The position numbers and the translations under genes are program-made. Below, one piece after another: positions 1 to 6,116 of a stretch of 6,305 nucleotides of DNA. How positions within the stretch are numbered: the first letter of the stretch is position 1; the number at the start of each line of letters is the position of its first letter. The notes below the pieces were generated by a model, which had not been told where the DNA came from, made no database searches, and worked only from the letters and a program-made list of their open reading frames with translations. This DNA is from Verrucomicrobia bacterium UBA6775 (lineage in GTDB: Bacteria; Verrucomicrobiota; Verrucomicrobiia; Limisphaerales; UBA1096): the NCBI GenBank assembly GCA_002453165.1, contig DKGH01000116.1, positions 38,975 through 45,279 on the forward strand. The letters are read 5' to 3'.

Positions 1-2942
1 AAAACCTGCTCAAAGGAAGCAAGGGTGGGGATGTACTGGCGCTTGGCCAAGCGGAGCAGGGCGAACTACTGGCGCGGTTGACCGCGACGGACGCGGACGA
101 ACGCATGCCACCGGAAGGAGCGCCGCTGAAGCCGGAGGAGATCAAGGCCATCCGCGAGTGGATCGCAGCCGGTGCGCCGGTGCCGCAGAGCGAAACAGCT
201 GAGGCGGCTCCGCGGGAGCATTGGGCGTTTCAGGTGCCACGACGCGTGCAGTTGCCGGGGAACTCAGGCAATCCCATCGATGATCTGCTGGAGGCCCGCT
301 TGACCAAGCGCGGGTTGAAGGCCCAGCCTCCTGCCGAACGCACGATTCTCATCCGCCGCCTTTACCTTGACCTCATCGGGTTGCCGCCCACGGAGGAGCA
401 ATTGCAGGATGAACGACGTTGGGAAGCCACCGTGGAAGAGTTGCTCGCCAGTCCATATTACGGTGAGCGATGGGCCCGGCACTGGATGGATATCTGGCGT
501 TACTCGGACTGGTACGGCCTTGGTGATGAGGTGCGCGACAGCCAGAAACAGCTTTGGCGCTGGAGGGACTGGATCGTCACTTCGCTCAATGAAAACAAAG
601 GCTACGACCAGATGGTTCGAGAGATGCTGGCCGCTGATGAAATCACCCCGAGGAATCTGGAGGCGGTCGCGGCTACCGGTTTTTTGGCCAGAAGTTACTA
701 TAAATTCAATCGTACGACCTGGCTCGATAACACGGTTGAACACACTGGCAAGGCCTTCATGGGGTTGACCATGAATTGCGCCAAGTGCCACGACCATAAA
801 TACGACCCGATTGACCACCTCGACTACTACAAGTTCCGCGCCATCTTCGAGCCGTACCATGTTCGCGTCGACGCCATGCCGGGGGAATTGGATTTGGCGA
901 ACAACGGCATCACCCGCGTTTACGATGGGAATCTGGACGCCGCCACCTATCTCCATGAGCGAGGTGATGAAAGTAAGGCGGACAAAAACAGGAAGATCAG
1001 CGCGGCGCCCCCGGCATTCTTGGCGAGTGGATGGGAGTCTCCCAAACCGATCGATCTTCCGCTCGAGGCGTGGCGTCCGGACATGCAGGATTTCGTCCAA
1101 AATGGATATCTTTCACAGAAGTTGGCAGGGGTCGCTGAGGCTGAGGTTCAACTGAAAAAACTGAAACTTGATAAGGCGGCCCAAGAAAGAAAGCGGGCGA
1201 AAAGCGAAGGCATTCGGCCTGTTAGGGGCGAGGCGATCCTGACCGATGACTTCAGCGAGCCCCGGCCGGATCTCTGGACTGTTTTTGGCAGTGATTCGCG
1301 TTATCAGGACGATTCGCTTTCCATTACCAAACCTTCCCTCGACACGACCTACCTTCGCTCGAAAGTGAAGCACCCTCTAGATTTCGAACTGGAGTTGAAA
1401 TTCAAAACGACCGGTGGGCAAAAATGGAAATCGACCGGTATTCGTTTTGACGTCGATGAGAGCGGAGACAATTCGCACTTCGTGTATACCAGCGTCTTCG
1501 GGGCCAAGGTGCATCTGGCTCACACCATCGGCGGAAAGGATGAGTACACTCAAGCCGTTGCAAAGAGGTCGATCAAACTGAACCAAATTTACACGCTCGG
1601 CCTGAAGGTACGTGATAGACTGATCAACGTTTCGTTGGATGGAGAATTTCTGTTCGCCTACACCCTGCCACGACGTCAACCCGGCGCCGTGCAACTTATG
1701 GCTTATGATGCTGTTACGGAGTTTCATGGAATAGATGTTTGGAATCTGCCTGCCCAAGTCGTCCTCGAAAAAGCAGGTGATGCTGTGACGGCACCGGTCA
1801 CGGCCGAGACGATCAAGCTGGCGGAAGCGCGACTGGGCTTGGCCAAGGCGGAGTATGCTTTTGCCAAGGCCCGAGTTGATGCGGACAACGCCGTACTAAG
1901 AAAAGAGGGGAGCGGCTCAGCGGAGGCTGTGGGGAAAAGTCAGATCGAAGCTGGCTTGGCCAAGGCGAAAGTTGACCTATTCGACTCAAAAAAATCGGCC
2001 GAGGCTGAGAAGATAATAAGGAAACTCGAAGCAGATCTGAAATCGGGGAAATTCCCGGATCGTAAACCGTTGCCGTTCAGTCAGGTGTCCCTGATCAACA
2101 CGCCGAACAAGGATGCCCTGCCTTCGGATGGCGGTTACCCGAGAACCAGCAGCGGACGAAGGACGGCACTGGCGAATTGGCTGACGCACCGCGATCATCC
2201 CCTGACGGCCCGGGTGGCGGTGAACCACATCTGGTTGCGTCATTTTGGGGCGCCGCTGGTTGAGACGGTTAGTGATTTTGGCTTAAGGGCGCCTAGACCA
2301 TTGCATCAGGACCTGTTGGACTACTTGACCGTTGAATTCATCGAGTCCGGTTGGGACATGAAATACCTGCACCGCCTGATTCTCACGTCGAAGGCTTGGC
2401 AGCGCAGTTCATCCAACCTTGCTGCAGACAAGAAGACGCTTGCCGCCGATCCGGGTAATCTCCATTACTGGCGAATGAACGGTCGTCGAATGGAGGCGCA
2501 GGTTGTTCGGGACAGTCTGCTTCACTTGGCGGGTACGCTCGACTTAGCTCAACGTGGTCCTTCGGTCACGCCTTCCCCCGACGCCCGGCGACGCAGCCTC
2601 TATTTCTTTCATTCCAGGGACGGGCGTTCGAGGTTTTTGGAGACGTTTGACGATGCCGATGTGTTCGCCTGCTACCGACGCAGCGAGAGCATTGTGCCCC
2701 AGCAGGCGCTGGCGATGATGAACAGCCAAACAGCGTCGACCTCGGCGAAACAAATCGGGGCTGAATTCGAGACGAACATGAGCCCCGAGGCATTCGTCCG
2801 GGCTGCATTTTCTAAGATTCTTGCCAGGCCTCCGGTGCCAGTTGAGTTGGCCGAAAGCCTCGCGTATCTGAATGAGCAACCCAAGCGCGAGCACTTCATC
2901 CATGCACTGATCAACCTCAACGACTTCCTGATGATTCGATGA
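1..2942 (+). CDS. PSCyt1-PSCyt2(DUF1549)-jelly-roll-PSD1(DUF1553) cytochrome-like protein, 5'-truncated
   Basis: The frame is open from the left edge (first full codon at 3) to TGA at 2940-2942, giving 979 visible residues; the true start lies upstream, and the TTG at 78 falls inside a domain. Numbering from nt 3: residues about 10-60 are the end of a planctomycete cytochrome c domain (PSCyt1), with the typical ERMPPEG (Met35 a likely haem ligand); its own CxxCH would be upstream. Residues about 93-286 match PSCyt2/DUF1549 (RRLYLDLIGLPPT; ERWARHWMD) and end in CAKCHDHKYDP, a CxxCH haem c motif. Residues about 412-583 form a beta-rich concanavalin-like or DUF1080-like insert (DDFSEP...LW; FELELKF; VSLDGEF). 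A charged helical stretch (about 590-685) follows, then PSD1/DUF1553 (about 690-979: NHIWLRHFG, LHRLILTSKAWQRSS, SIVPQQALAMMNS). The function of these families is unestablished; an envelope electron-transfer or carbohydrate role is inferred. The ATGA overlap with the next gene suggests coupled translation. Confidence 0.93.
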   Translation, partial: NLLKGSKGGDVLALGQAEQGELLARLTATDADERMPPEGAPLKPEEIKAIREWIAAGAPVPQSETAEAAPREHWAFQVPRRVQLPGNSGNPIDDLLEARLTKRGLKAQPPAERTILIRRLYLDLIGLPPTEEQLQDERRWEATVEELLASPYYGERWARHWMDIWRYSDWYGLGDEVRDSQKQLWRWRDWIVTSLNENKGYDQMVREMLAADEITPRNLEAVAATGFLARSYYKFNRTTWLDNTVEHTGKAFMGLTMNCAKCHDHKYDPIDHLDYYKFRAIFEPYHVRVDAMPGELDLANNGITRVYDGNLDAATYLHERGDESKADKNRKISAAPPAFLASGWESPKPIDLPLEAWRPDMQDFVQNGYLSQKLAGVAEAEVQLKKLKLDKAAQERKRAKSEGIRPVRGEAILTDDFSEPRPDLWTVFGSDSRYQDDSLSITKPSLDTTYLRSKVKHPLDFELELKFKTTGGQKWKSTGIRFDVDESGDNSHFVYTSVFGAKVHLAHTIGGKDEYTQAVAKRSIKLNQIYTLGLKVRDRLINVSLDGEFLFAYTLPRRQPGAVQLMAYDAVTEFHGIDVWNLPAQVVLEKAGDAVTAPVTAETIKLAEARLGLAKAEYAFAKARVDADNAVLRKEGSGSAEAVGKSQIEAGLAKAKVDLFDSKKSAEAEKIIRKLEADLKSGKFPDRKPLPFSQVSLINTPNKDALPSDGGYPRTSSGRRTALANWLTHRDHPLTARVAVNHIWLRHFGAPLVETVSDFGLRAPRPLHQDLLDYLTVEFIESGWDMKYLHRLILTSKAWQRSSSNLAADKKTLAADPGNLHYWRMNGRRMEAQVVRDSLLHLAGTLDLAQRGPSVTPSPDARRRSLYFFHSRDGRSRFLETFDDADVFACYRRSESIVPQQALAMMNSQTASTSAKQIGAEFETNMSPEAFVRAAFSKILARPPVPVELAESLAYLNEQPKREHFIHALINLNDFLMIR
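40..53. repeat. Dispersed palindrome CGCTTGGCCAAGCG, copy 1
   Basis: This 14-bp perfect palindrome lies inside the cytochrome-like gene and is read L-A-L-G-Q-A in the PSCyt1 domain, just before the ERMPPEG motif. It shares 17 bp with copy 2 on its right side (ending GCGGAG) and 17 bp with copy 3 on its left side (starting TGGCG). The encoded stretch seems to replace, without a length change, the usual PGKPEES-type loop of PSCyt1 domains (from memory), so it looks substituted or tolerated and not a disruptive insertion. Confidence 0.8.
777..791 (+). other. CxxCH haem c attachment motif in PSCyt2/DUF1549 domain
   Basis: The codons read C-A-K-C-H (residues 259-263 counted from nt 3), followed by DHKYDP. 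Both cysteines and the histidine needed for covalent haem c attachment are intact. The position at the end of the DUF1549 domain is where family members commonly carry it. A distal ligand is not assigned; His265 and Met256 are nearby but unproven. Confidence 0.75.
1236..1751 (+). other. Beta-rich jelly-roll (LamG/DUF1080-like) domain inserted between DUF1549 and DUF1553
   Basis: Residues about 412-583 (from nt 3) start ILTDDFSEPRPDLWTVFG and end at IDVWNLP, a layout usual for concanavalin-like carbohydrate-associated domains: a D-F...W opening, alternating strands such as DFELELKFKT, IYTLGLKVRDR and INVSLDGEFL, and a closing D-V-W strand. Charged helical linkers flank it (about 375-411 and 590-685). 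Base composition drops: a hand count of 240 nt (1381-1500 and 1561-1680) gives 114 G+C (about 48%), against about 72% at 121-180 and 2161-2220, although 2221-2280 is only about 52%. The exact family is uncertain. Confidence 0.6.
1836..1850 (+). repeat. 15-bp direct repeat GGCTTGGCCAAGGCG, copy A
   Basis: This is identical to 1953-1967, 117 nt (39 codons) downstream in the same frame; both encode G-L-A-K-A in the charged helical linker of the cytochrome-like protein. It contains the 10-bp palindrome CTTGGCCAAG, the core of the dispersed element, but in another codon phase. It may be a helical protein repeat or a related palindrome. Confidence 0.6.
1953..1967 (+). repeat. 15-bp direct repeat GGCTTGGCCAAGGCG, copy B
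   Basis: This is the second copy of the 15-bp repeat at 1836-1850. It again encodes G-L-A-K-A (followed by K-V-D; compare FAKARVDAD just after copy A), which suggests an old internal duplication of a helical segment. Confidence 0.6.
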
Positions 2943-4366
2943 CCCAAGACGACCCATTTGCGATGTCCAGGCGGGCGCTTTTGCAATCCACACTTGGCTT
3001 TGGTGCCCTGGCGTTGAACGGCATCATGGCCGCTGAAACGCAAAACCGGCCGGACGGCAAACCCCATTTCATGCCCAAGGCCAAGCGGGTGATCTGGTTG
3101 TTCATGCGCGGCGGTGTCAGTCACATGGAGAGCTTCGATCCCAAGCCTGCTCTGAACGAGTTTGCCGGAAAATCAATCAGCGAAACTCCCTACAAGAGCG
3201 TGCTCGATGCCTCGAAGATTCGGAAGCTGCGCATCCCAATCAAGGGCGATGCCAATGGACATACCCGTACGAAGATCTTTCCCATGCAGACCGGCTTCAA
3301 GCGATATGGCCAGTCGGGCATTGAGATCAGTGACTGGTTTCCAAACATCGGATCCTGTGCCGATGACATTGCCTTTATTCGTTCCATGTGGACGAGCGAC
3401 AACAATCACGGTGCCCAGGTTCAGTTTCATTCCGGCCGACATTTTTTGGATCCGCGTGTGCCAACAATTGGGGCATGGATCAACTACGGCCTTGGTTCGC
3501 TCAGTGAAAACCTGCCGCAGTTCATCAACATCGGCCCGCGTTTTTTTGACAAGAAAGATGCCCACTACCTCGGCCCGGCCTATGATGCGGTCAACCTAAA
3601 GATCGATCCAAATAATCCCCTCGATTATGCCAAACCAAGCAACGGGATGACGGCCGCGGAACAGCGGAGGAATCTCGAGTTGACCAACAATCTAAACCGC
3701 TTTGCGGCGAATCAATACCCGCTCGACCCGGTCATCGAGGCCCGGATAAAATCTTACGAACTGGCATTTCGGATGCAGACTGCAGTTCCTGACGCGCTCG
3801 ATTTTTCGCAGGAATCTTCTGAAACGCAAAAGCTGTATGGTCTCGATCAAAACGAGACCAAGTCCTTTGGCCAACAATTACTGGCGGCTCGGCGACTTTC
3901 TGAACGCGGTGTTCGGTTCATCCAGATTATGCACGGCGACGGCGCTGCAGGCGCGTGGGATAATCACTCGGGCTTGAAAAACGGGCACTCCAGATTGTCC
4001 CGTCAGGTTGACTTGCCCACGGCGGGCCTGTTGGAGGATTTGAAACGACGCGGACTGCTCGAGGACACCATCGTCGTGTTCGCTACCGAGTTTGGCCGCA
4101 CCCCCGGTTCCCAGGGTGCCGATGGCCGGGATCACCATTCATTTGGCTTCAGCGTTTGGATGGCTGGTGGTGGAATCAAGGGAGGCGTAACTAATGGGGC
4201 AACTGACGAACTGGGCTACCACGCTGTCGAGGCTCCCCACTACGTGACCGACGTTCACGCCACGATCAATCACCTCATGGGCATTGATCCGCACAAGTTG
4301 GAAGTCCCCGGACACAAGCGACTCGAGATGGATTTTGGCCACGTAATCAAGGACATCATTGCCTGA
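2939..4366 (+). CDS. DUF1501 family protein with twin-arginine signal
   Basis: The product is 475 aa, about full length for DUF1501. The ATG at 2939 overlaps the upstream stop by 4 nt (ATGA), which favours this start by coupling; no clear Shine-Dalgarno is seen. A second ATG at 2963 (MSRRALLQ) would keep the signal. Residues 10-14 (SRRAL) plus the hydrophobic run to about residue 32 look like a Tat signal, so the protein is probably folded before export. Family motifs seen: HMESFDPKPALNEFAGKS (62-79), DNNHGAQVQFHSG (154-166), PTIGAWINYGLG (175-186), RGVRFIQI (323-330), AWDNHSGLKNGH (339-350), FATEFGRTPGSQG (381-393), GRDHHSFGFSVWMAGGGIKG (396-415), TDVHATINHLMG (437-448). From memory DUF1501 belongs to the alkaline phosphatase/sulfatase fold group, and the His/Asp-rich motifs fit metal binding; the reaction is unknown. 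These proteins are usually encoded next to DUF1549/DUF1553 partners, as here. Confidence 0.94.
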   Translation: MTQDDPFAMSRRALLQSTLGFGALALNGIMAAETQNRPDGKPHFMPKAKRVIWLFMRGGVSHMESFDPKPALNEFAGKSISETPYKSVLDASKIRKLRIPIKGDANGHTRTKIFPMQTGFKRYGQSGIEISDWFPNIGSCADDIAFIRSMWTSDNNHGAQVQFHSGRHFLDPRVPTIGAWINYGLGSLSENLPQFINIGPRFFDKKDAHYLGPAYDAVNLKIDPNNPLDYAKPSNGMTAAEQRRNLELTNNLNRFAANQYPLDPVIEARIKSYELAFRMQTAVPDALDFSQESSETQKLYGLDQNETKSFGQQLLAARRLSERGVRFIQIMHGDGAAGAWDNHSGLKNGHSRLSRQVDLPTAGLLEDLKRRGLLEDTIVVFATEFGRTPGSQGADGRDHHSFGFSVWMAGGGIKGGVTNGATDELGYHAVEAPHYVTDVHATINHLMGIDPHKLEVPGHKRLEMDFGHVIKDIIA

Positions 4367-4392
4367 TGCCAAGCGCTCACTGGCTTGACCTG

Positions 4393-4408
4393 CCGCTTGG
4401 CCAAGCGG
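4393..4408. repeat. Dispersed palindrome, copy 2 (16 bp, CCGCTTGGCCAAGCGG)
   Basis: The 14-bp core at 4394-4407 is extended by one matching pair to a 16-bp perfect palindrome. It sits between the two candidate sulfatase starts (ATG 4366 and GTG 4420). Its last two bases are the GG of the GGAG that can serve as Shine-Dalgarno for the GTG. If translation starts at ATG 4366 it is read L-P-L-G-Q-A; if at GTG 4420 it lies in a 53-nt leader. As RNA it could form a 6-bp stem with a GGCC loop. Confidence 0.8.
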
Positions 4409-4410
4409 AG
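4407..4410 (+). promoter_or_regulatory. Shine-Dalgarno GGAG for sulfatase GTG start
   Basis: GGAG ends 9 nt before GTG 4420, a workable spacing, and is the clearest ribosome-binding sequence at any gene start in the window. It overlaps the right end of palindrome copy 2, so a hairpin there would partly mask it. The competing ATG 4366 has AAGGA at 4349-4353, 12 nt away, which is less well placed. This site and the signal-peptide shape decide my start choice. Confidence 0.55.
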
Positions 4411-4419
4411 AATCCCTGC

Positions 4420-6108
4420 GTGCAACGACTCATTATTTTTCTGTTGGCGCTTGGCCAAGCGCTGAGCTTGCAGGCGGCCAAGCAGCCGAATATTGTGATC
4501 ATAATGGCCGACGACATGGGCTTCTCGGACATCGGCTGTTACGGGAGTGAAATCAAAACGCCGGTGCTCGATAAGTTGGCGGCCAACGGGCTGCGCTTCA
4601 CGCAGTTTTACAACACCTCCCGCTGCTGCCCGACGCGGGCATCTTTGCTGACCGGGATGTATCAGCATCAGGCGGGTATCGGCTTGATGACCGGCGACAA
4701 CAATCTGCCGGGGTATCGTGGAGAGTTGGGGCGCGATGTGGTGACGATTGCCGAGGCGCTGGGCACCGGCGGGTATCGTCGGTATATGAGTGGCAAGTGG
4801 CACGTGACCAAGCACACGCGGCCGCAGGGGCCGAAAGACAACTGGCCGTTGCAGCGCGGCTTCGAGAAATTTTACGGGACGATCATCGGGGCGGGCAGTT
4901 TTTTTGATCCGGCCACGTTGTGTCGCGGCAACCAGTTCATCACGCCGGAGAACGACGAGGAGTATCAACCGAAGACCTACTATTACACCGACGCCATCAG
5001 CGATAATGCGGTGACGTTTTTACAGGAGCACGCGAAGGAGACGCCGGACAAGCCGGTGTTTCTCTACGTATCCTACACCACGGCGCATTGGCCGATGCAT
5101 GCGTTGCCGGATGATATCGCACGCTACAAGGGCGTGTACGATGGCGGCTTTCAGGAGGTGCGCGCCAAGCGCTTTGCGCGATTGAAGGAGCTGGGATTGA
5201 TCCGCAAGGATTTGAAGCTCTCGCCGCAGTCCGACGACTGGGAAAAGGCACCCCACAAGGAATGGGACATCCGCAACATGGAAGTGTACGCGGCAATGGT
5301 CGACAATATGGATCGGGGCATCGGTCGCATCGTGGCGGAGTTCAAACGGCAGGGCACGCTGGACAACACGTTGATCATGTACCTGCAGGACAACGGCGCC
5401 TGCGCCGAGGGCTTTGGTCGGTACAGCCAGAAGCCGTATCGCACGGATTACAAACCGCTGGGTAGGGACGGTTTTCAAACCAAGATTTGGCCACCGATGC
5501 AGACGCGTGACGGCCGGCCTGTCAAAAACGGCCCGGACGCAATGGCTGGCCCGGAGGACACCTTCACCGGAGTGGGGCGCGGCTGGGCGAATGTCTCGAA
5601 CACTCCGTTCCGCGAGTACAAACATTTCGCGCACGAGGGCGGCATATCCTCGCCGTTCATCGTGTCGTGGCCCAATGGCATCGATTCAAAAAACAACGGC
5701 CGAATCGAGCGACAGCCCGGCCATCTTATCGACTTAATGTCCACCTGTCTTGACGCGGCCGGTGTGAAGCATCCGCGTCAATTCGGCGAACACAAGATTC
5801 AACCGGTTGAGGGCATGAGCCTGTTGCCGGCCTTTCGAGGTGGCAAACTTGTGCGCAAGGATGCGTTGTACTTCGACCACCACCTCAACGGCGCCGTGCG
5901 CGATGGAAAATGGAAGCTCGTCCGCTACGGCGACTCCGGCCGTAACGCCAAGCTGCATCCGTGGCAGTTGTACGACATGGAGATCGATCGCAGCGAACAA
6001 AACGACCTCGCCAAGAAACATCCCGACAAGGTCAAGGCCCTCGCCGAGAAATGGGAAAAGTGGGCCGTGCGCGCCCGCGTAAAACCCTGGCCATGGAAGG
6101 TGGACTGA
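4420..6108 (+). CDS. Secreted type I (formylglycine) sulfatase, arylsulfatase family
   Basis: The product is 562 aa from GTG 4420 and should hydrolyse sulfate esters outside the cytoplasm. Numbering from that GTG: MADD (29-32) gives Asp31/32 as likely Ca2+ ligands; Cys69 in RCCPTRASLLTG (68-79) is the C-x-P-x-R cysteine converted to formylglycine; GKWH (Lys126, His128), AHWP (His223), LQDNG (Asp324/Asn325) and YKHFAHEGG (Lys401) supply the remaining expected active-site positions. The C-terminal part (LYDMEIDRSEQNDLA, then KWEKWA) is the usual S1 sulfatase subdomain. No key residue is missing. GTG 4420 is preferred because GGAG lies 9 nt upstream and the protein then begins VQRLIIFLLALGQALSLQA, a compact Sec signal with cleavage near AxA at about residues 18-20. 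The alternative ATG 4366 (580 aa) overlaps the DUF1501 stop as TGATG but adds 18 residues with Asp, Glu and Pro before the hydrophobic core. The substrate is not predictable; a sulfated glycan is likely. Activation needs a formylglycine-generating enzyme, not encoded here. Confidence 0.95.
   Translation: MQRLIIFLLALGQALSLQAAKQPNIVIIMADDMGFSDIGCYGSEIKTPVLDKLAANGLRFTQFYNTSRCCPTRASLLTGMYQHQAGIGLMTGDNNLPGYRGELGRDVVTIAEALGTGGYRRYMSGKWHVTKHTRPQGPKDNWPLQRGFEKFYGTIIGAGSFFDPATLCRGNQFITPENDEEYQPKTYYYTDAISDNAVTFLQEHAKETPDKPVFLYVSYTTAHWPMHALPDDIARYKGVYDGGFQEVRAKRFARLKELGLIRKDLKLSPQSDDWEKAPHKEWDIRNMEVYAAMVDNMDRGIGRIVAEFKRQGTLDNTLIMYLQDNGACAEGFGRYSQKPYRTDYKPLGRDGFQTKIWPPMQTRDGRPVKNGPDAMAGPEDTFTGVGRGWANVSNTPFREYKHFAHEGGISSPFIVSWPNGIDSKNNGRIERQPGHLIDLMSTCLDAAGVKHPRQFGEHKIQPVEGMSLLPAFRGGKLVRKDALYFDHHLNGAVRDGKWKLVRYGDSGRNAKLHPWQLYDMEIDRSEQNDLAKKHPDKVKALAEKWEKWAVRARVKPWPWKVD
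4447..4462. repeat. Dispersed palindrome, copy 3 (16 bp, GCGCTTGGCCAAGCGC)
   Basis: The 14-bp core at 4448-4461 is extended by one pair to a 16-bp perfect palindrome. It encodes A-L-G-Q-A in the hydrophobic core of the sulfatase signal peptide. It lies exactly 54 nt (18 codons) after copy 2, yet the sequence between them is not duplicated, so this is not a simple tandem duplication. A looser inverted repeat follows at 4466-4483 (arms GCTTG/CAAGC with an 8-nt loop) and may be a decayed relative. Confidence 0.8.
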
Positions 6109-6116
6109 GTGTACCA

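Larger units (their letters stand above)
4367..4419 (+). promoter_or_regulatory. Short leader or N-terminal extension between DUF1501 stop and sulfatase GTG
   Basis: These 53 nt are either untranslated leader (GTG 4420 start) or codons 1-18 of the longer sulfatase (ATG 4366 start). They contain CCAAGCGCT at 4369-4377, identical to the right half of palindrome copy 3, followed by full copy 2 at 4393-4408. No -10/-35 promoter or terminator is recognisable, so I read it as a translational junction inside an operon. Confidence 0.5.

Noticed and set aside
78..80. TTG as the start of the first gene
   Set aside because: It falls inside PSCyt1 and the frame is open upstream to the window edge, so the gene begins outside.
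264..1100. 278-codon open frame on the minus strand
   Set aside because: It lies entirely opposite the well-supported DUF1549 region, has no recognisable domain, and is a shadow of high-GC coding.
4394..4461. A CRISPR array or tandem repeat made from the two 14-bp copies 54 nt apart
   Set aside because: Only two adjacent copies, a short palindromic unit and a protein-coding context; the 40-nt interval is not repeated.
4393..4462. Palindromes as Rho-independent terminators
   Set aside because: No T-run follows either hairpin directly (the ATTATTTTT at 4432-4440 is 24 nt past copy 2 and precedes copy 3), and genes continue in the same direction.
4466..4483. Fourth palindrome copy GCTTG(8 nt)CAAGC
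   Set aside because: Only 5-bp arms with a different loop; too weak to count as a real copy, mentioned only as a possible decayed one.
4270..4968. 232-codon minus-strand open frame with two RLAKRQ motifs
   Set aside because: The repeated motif is simply the palindrome read on the other strand; the frame is antisense to the sulfatase active-site region and has no family features.
5020..5634. 204-codon minus-strand open frame
   Set aside because: Antisense to conserved sulfatase sequence; no domain or ribosome-binding site.
6109..6116. Promoter or terminator between the sulfatase and ThuA genes
   Set aside because: The 8-nt gap is too short and shows no hairpin or -10/-35 pattern.
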